A stretch of 64,000 bases of DNA, from contig CAICTM010000414.1 of NCBI GenBank assembly GCA_903772945.1, positions 1 through 64,000 of the forward strand, read 5' to 3'. How positions within the stretch are numbered: position 1 is the stretch's first letter; each line of letters starts with the position of its first letter. Positions 62,093 to 64,000 of this stretch are shown here, piece after piece. This stretch comes from Seminavis robusta. Taxonomy: Eukaryota; Bacillariophyta; Bacillariophyceae; Naviculales; Naviculaceae. Both the position numbers and the translations under genes were made by a program. The notes under the pieces were generated by a model. It was not told the DNA's origin. It saw only the letters and a list, made by a program, of their open reading frames with translations, and did no database searches.

Positions 62093-64000
62093 TCATACGG
62101 CCTTGTTCTTCTTGTTAAACTTCTTCGTGTTCTTCGACCTGAACTGTTGTTTCGCCTTTTCCAATCTTTCCTTGAGCCCGGCTTCTTTCTCCGCCTGCTC
62201 CGTATCCTCCTCAGCCTTTGCTGTGTTCTCCGTATCTGCGTTCTCCTCAGCCAAGGCTGATGAGTTCTCAGTCTCTGTATTCTCCTCATCTTTTGCATCA
62301 TCTGCAAGTGCGTTTCCATCATCAACCGCGTTTTCTTCCGTGATGGCCGTTGGTTTGAGTTCCTTGGCATTTTTCTTTCCGCGCTCCTCCTTCTTCTTGG
62401 TGGGTTCCCTGGCACTCTTCCTTGATTTCTTCTTGTAGCTACCGCCTGTTGTCTCTAGCTTCGTGGAATCAGCTTGCGTGGTATCAGCATCATCACCCGT
62501 CATCTTGGGAGTGGCCTCTGTGGTGCTCTCCTCCGGTTGCTTCTCTTCGCTCTCATCTGTGCTTTGTCCATCTTTCGAATTTGCGTCCTTTGCATCGGCA
62601 TCACCGCCCGTCTCGGGGGTGGCCTCTTGAGCGCGTTCCTCCGGTTCTTTCTCCTCATCCGCCCCCTCCTGTTTCGTCGCCTTCTTCTTTGCAGCTCTCG
62701 TCAGGGATTTGGGCATCTTTTTCATGGCCACGGCCACTTTCCTGGTTTCCTCCTCGACGACAGGTGGCACTTCCTCTGGTGTGGCTGATTCGGATTCAGT
62801 AATTGCATCCTGGCCTGAGGATTCGCTGGTGGTGGATTCAATATCACTTTCCTTTGTCGCTTCCCGGTCATCCTCCGCCACCTCCTTCTTCCCGGCTTTT
62901 GTCAGGGATTTGGCCAACTTTTTCACGGCTGCAGCCACCGTCTTGGTTTCCTCCTCGATGACAGGTGGCACTTCCTGCGGTGTTGTTGATTCGGATTCAG
63001 TAATTGCATCCTGGCCTGAGGATTCGCTGGTGGCACTTTCCTTTCTCGCCTCCTGTTTCTCCTCCTCCTCCTCCTTCTTCTTCTTTCCAGCTCTTGTTAG
63101 GGATGTGGCCAACTTTCTCACGGCCGCAGCCACCGTCTTCGTTTCCTTTCCAGACTCAACCGCAACAGCTCCTATCTCGTCCCCCTTGACCAAGGGTTTC
63201 ATGAGGTGTTTGTAAAGTTGTTCGACCGGTTGGTCCAATAAATCAGGCCTCATCTGCTTCACATATTCCATCGGGATCTTCTTCTTCTTGGTCAGCTTCC
63301 GTTCTTGGTCTTCAAGTGCCACGCAACTGGAACAGCAACACCAATCCATGTAGGTTTCATGGCACGTCATTCTGAACTCGGCGTCGTTGCTGATTTCACA
63401 GTAGGGAGCGTCAACCTTGCGTTGCTCTTTTGGCTTTCCGGTAACGATGGAAAGCGGCATTGTTTGAACAAAGGAACTTCGACGAGAGCCAATCACAACA
63501 TCTGACATTGCCAACAAAGACATGTCCATAAAGGCTTGATCCCAACCCAATAAACAAGACTCTTTGTCCTCTTCGCTGTCTGGCTCCTCCTCAGCCTCGT
63601 CGGTGTCTTCTTCAGCTAGACGTCTCGAAATAGTTTTTTGAAGCTGCTTTGGTTGGGAGAATTTGCGCTTTCGTTTCTTCTCTCCAAACAAGATTCCTTG
63701 TCCCTGGTCTGCCCGCATCTGTGGCAGAGTCACCACCCGAATTTTGCTCGGTTCCAGGCTTTTGCTGAACATCTCCACCATGCTCAACGTATCCGTGGCC
63801 AAAAACACAAGTGGGGGCTGCTTCCATTTGTTCGCCAGCGAGAGAATGGCAATCGTCACGCGATCCACAAACTCATTGACATTGTTAATTCCACGTTCCT
63901 TTCTGGCAAAATCTCCTTCCTCGCCGTTACCGGCCCGCACATGAAGTCCAATGACCGTGTGATCAGAAAACTTGTGCTTTTCCATAAAATCGTTGACATC
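62093..64000 (-). CDS. Fucosyltransferase-like glycosyltransferase with long charged tail (3' part)
   Basis: The frame enters the window open (DVNDF, then MEKHKF) and ends at 62093, so only the C-terminal 635 or so residues are seen. Residues 1-240 from the ATG at 63985 look like the donor-binding half of a fucosyltransferase-type fold (alpha-1,6/O-FucT/NodZ-like): VIGLHVRAGNGEEGDF, PLVFLATDTLSMVEMF, GWDQAFMDMSLLAMSDVVIG and SRRSSFVQTMPLSIVTG. A Cys-rich patch (WCCCSSCVA) follows. The last 370 residues are Lys/Glu/Ser-rich and probably disordered, with three imperfect copies of a unit carrying KTVAAAVKKLAKSLTKAGKK and SSGQDAITESES. The acceptor is unknown. The charged tail is unusual for a Golgi enzyme. 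Confidence 0.75.
   Translation of the reverse strand, partial: DVNDFMEKHKFSDHTVIGLHVRAGNGEEGDFARKERGINNVNEFVDRVTIAILSLANKWKQPPLVFLATDTLSMVEMFSKSLEPSKIRVVTLPQMRADQGQGILFGEKKRKRKFSQPKQLQKTISRRLAEEDTDEAEEEPDSEEDKESCLLGWDQAFMDMSLLAMSDVVIGSRRSSFVQTMPLSIVTGKPKEQRKVDAPYCEISNDAEFRMTCHETYMDWCCCSSCVALEDQERKLTKKKKIPMEYVKQMRPDLLDQPVEQLYKHLMKPLVKGDEIGAVAVESGKETKTVAAAVRKLATSLTRAGKKKKEEEEEKQEARKESATSESSGQDAITESESTTPQEVPPVIEEETKTVAAAVKKLAKSLTKAGKKEVAEDDREATKESDIESTTSESSGQDAITESESATPEEVPPVVEEETRKVAVAMKKMPKSLTRAAKKKATKQEGADEEKEPEERAQEATPETGGDADAKDANSKDGQSTDESEEKQPEESTTEATPKMTGDDADTTQADSTKLETTGGSYKKKSRKSAREPTKKKEERGKKNAKELKPTAITEENAVDDGNALADDAKDEENTETENSSALAEENADTENTAKAEEDTEQAEKEAGLKERLEKAKQQFRSKNTKKFNKKNKAV
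62690..63160 (-). repeat. Triplicated coding repeat in the glycosyltransferase tail
   Basis: Units of about 180-200 bp begin near 63150, 62950 and 62760 (minus strand). Each encodes a basic helix (AAAVRKLATSLTRAGKKK and variants) and, in the first two, the block SGQDAITESE(S/A)T. Long identical stretches such as 'gattcggattcagtaattgc' (62788 and 62990) point to recent duplication. Confidence 0.85.

Overview
The window is nuclear DNA from a eukaryotic microalga, most probably a pennate diatom. The reasons are: membrane-anchored leucine-rich-repeat (LRR) proteins built from 'IPSELG' repeats and ending in a Cys-rich tail; an ankyrin-like family with CPWD...AA..GHLDVLKWA repeats; short GT-AG introns of about 70-120 nt; abundant Ty1/copia and Ty3/gypsy LTR elements; and intergenic DNA studded with GCTAGC and TACCGGTA palindromes. 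The species cannot be named from sequence alone; Seminavis-like raphid diatoms are the best guess.

Layout. 1-7.2 kb is a dense gene block: the 3' end of a HECT ubiquitin ligase, a convergent three-intron LRR membrane protein, a UPF0210/DUF711 protein with one intron, and a small membrane protein with a 'GDNPSTREG' motif. 7.2-14.6 kb is mobile DNA: a Harbinger-like MITE, a deleted Ty3/gypsy element (copy A, minus strand) and a 722-bp foldback element. 14.7-36.2 kb is gene-rich again: a frameshifted kinase-like gene, a small secreted protein, a DUF5710/SAP-repeat gene with a decayed 3' half, an intact LRR gene, a putative fusion of a phage Vsr-type domain with an aminopropyltransferase-like domain, a large low-complexity protein, and a broken duplicate of the LRR gene. 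36.2-53 kb is a nested transposon complex. A Ty1/copia element (minus strand) was hit at least three times: by a Ty3/gypsy element (copy B, plus strand, TSD TTTG), by a 2.5-kb CACTA-like DNA transposon (TSD AA) that carries an intron-rich gene, and by a 239-bp insertion. 53-57 kb holds no confident gene, but has a primer-binding-site-like sequence. 57-64 kb contains an ankyrin-type gene with one homopolymer frameshift, several tandem repeats, an L-rhamnose mutarotase and the 3' part of a fucosyltransferase-like glycosyltransferase.

There is no operon logic; genes are individually transcribed. Two things stand out. One is the domain fusion at 24.3-26.8 kb. The other is the CACTA-like element whose gene can be modelled as eight exons, including a tandemly duplicated exon-intron unit. 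Several host-type genes are broken by single-base frame changes, sometimes at homopolymers. From sequence alone, assembly indels cannot be separated from real pseudogenes.
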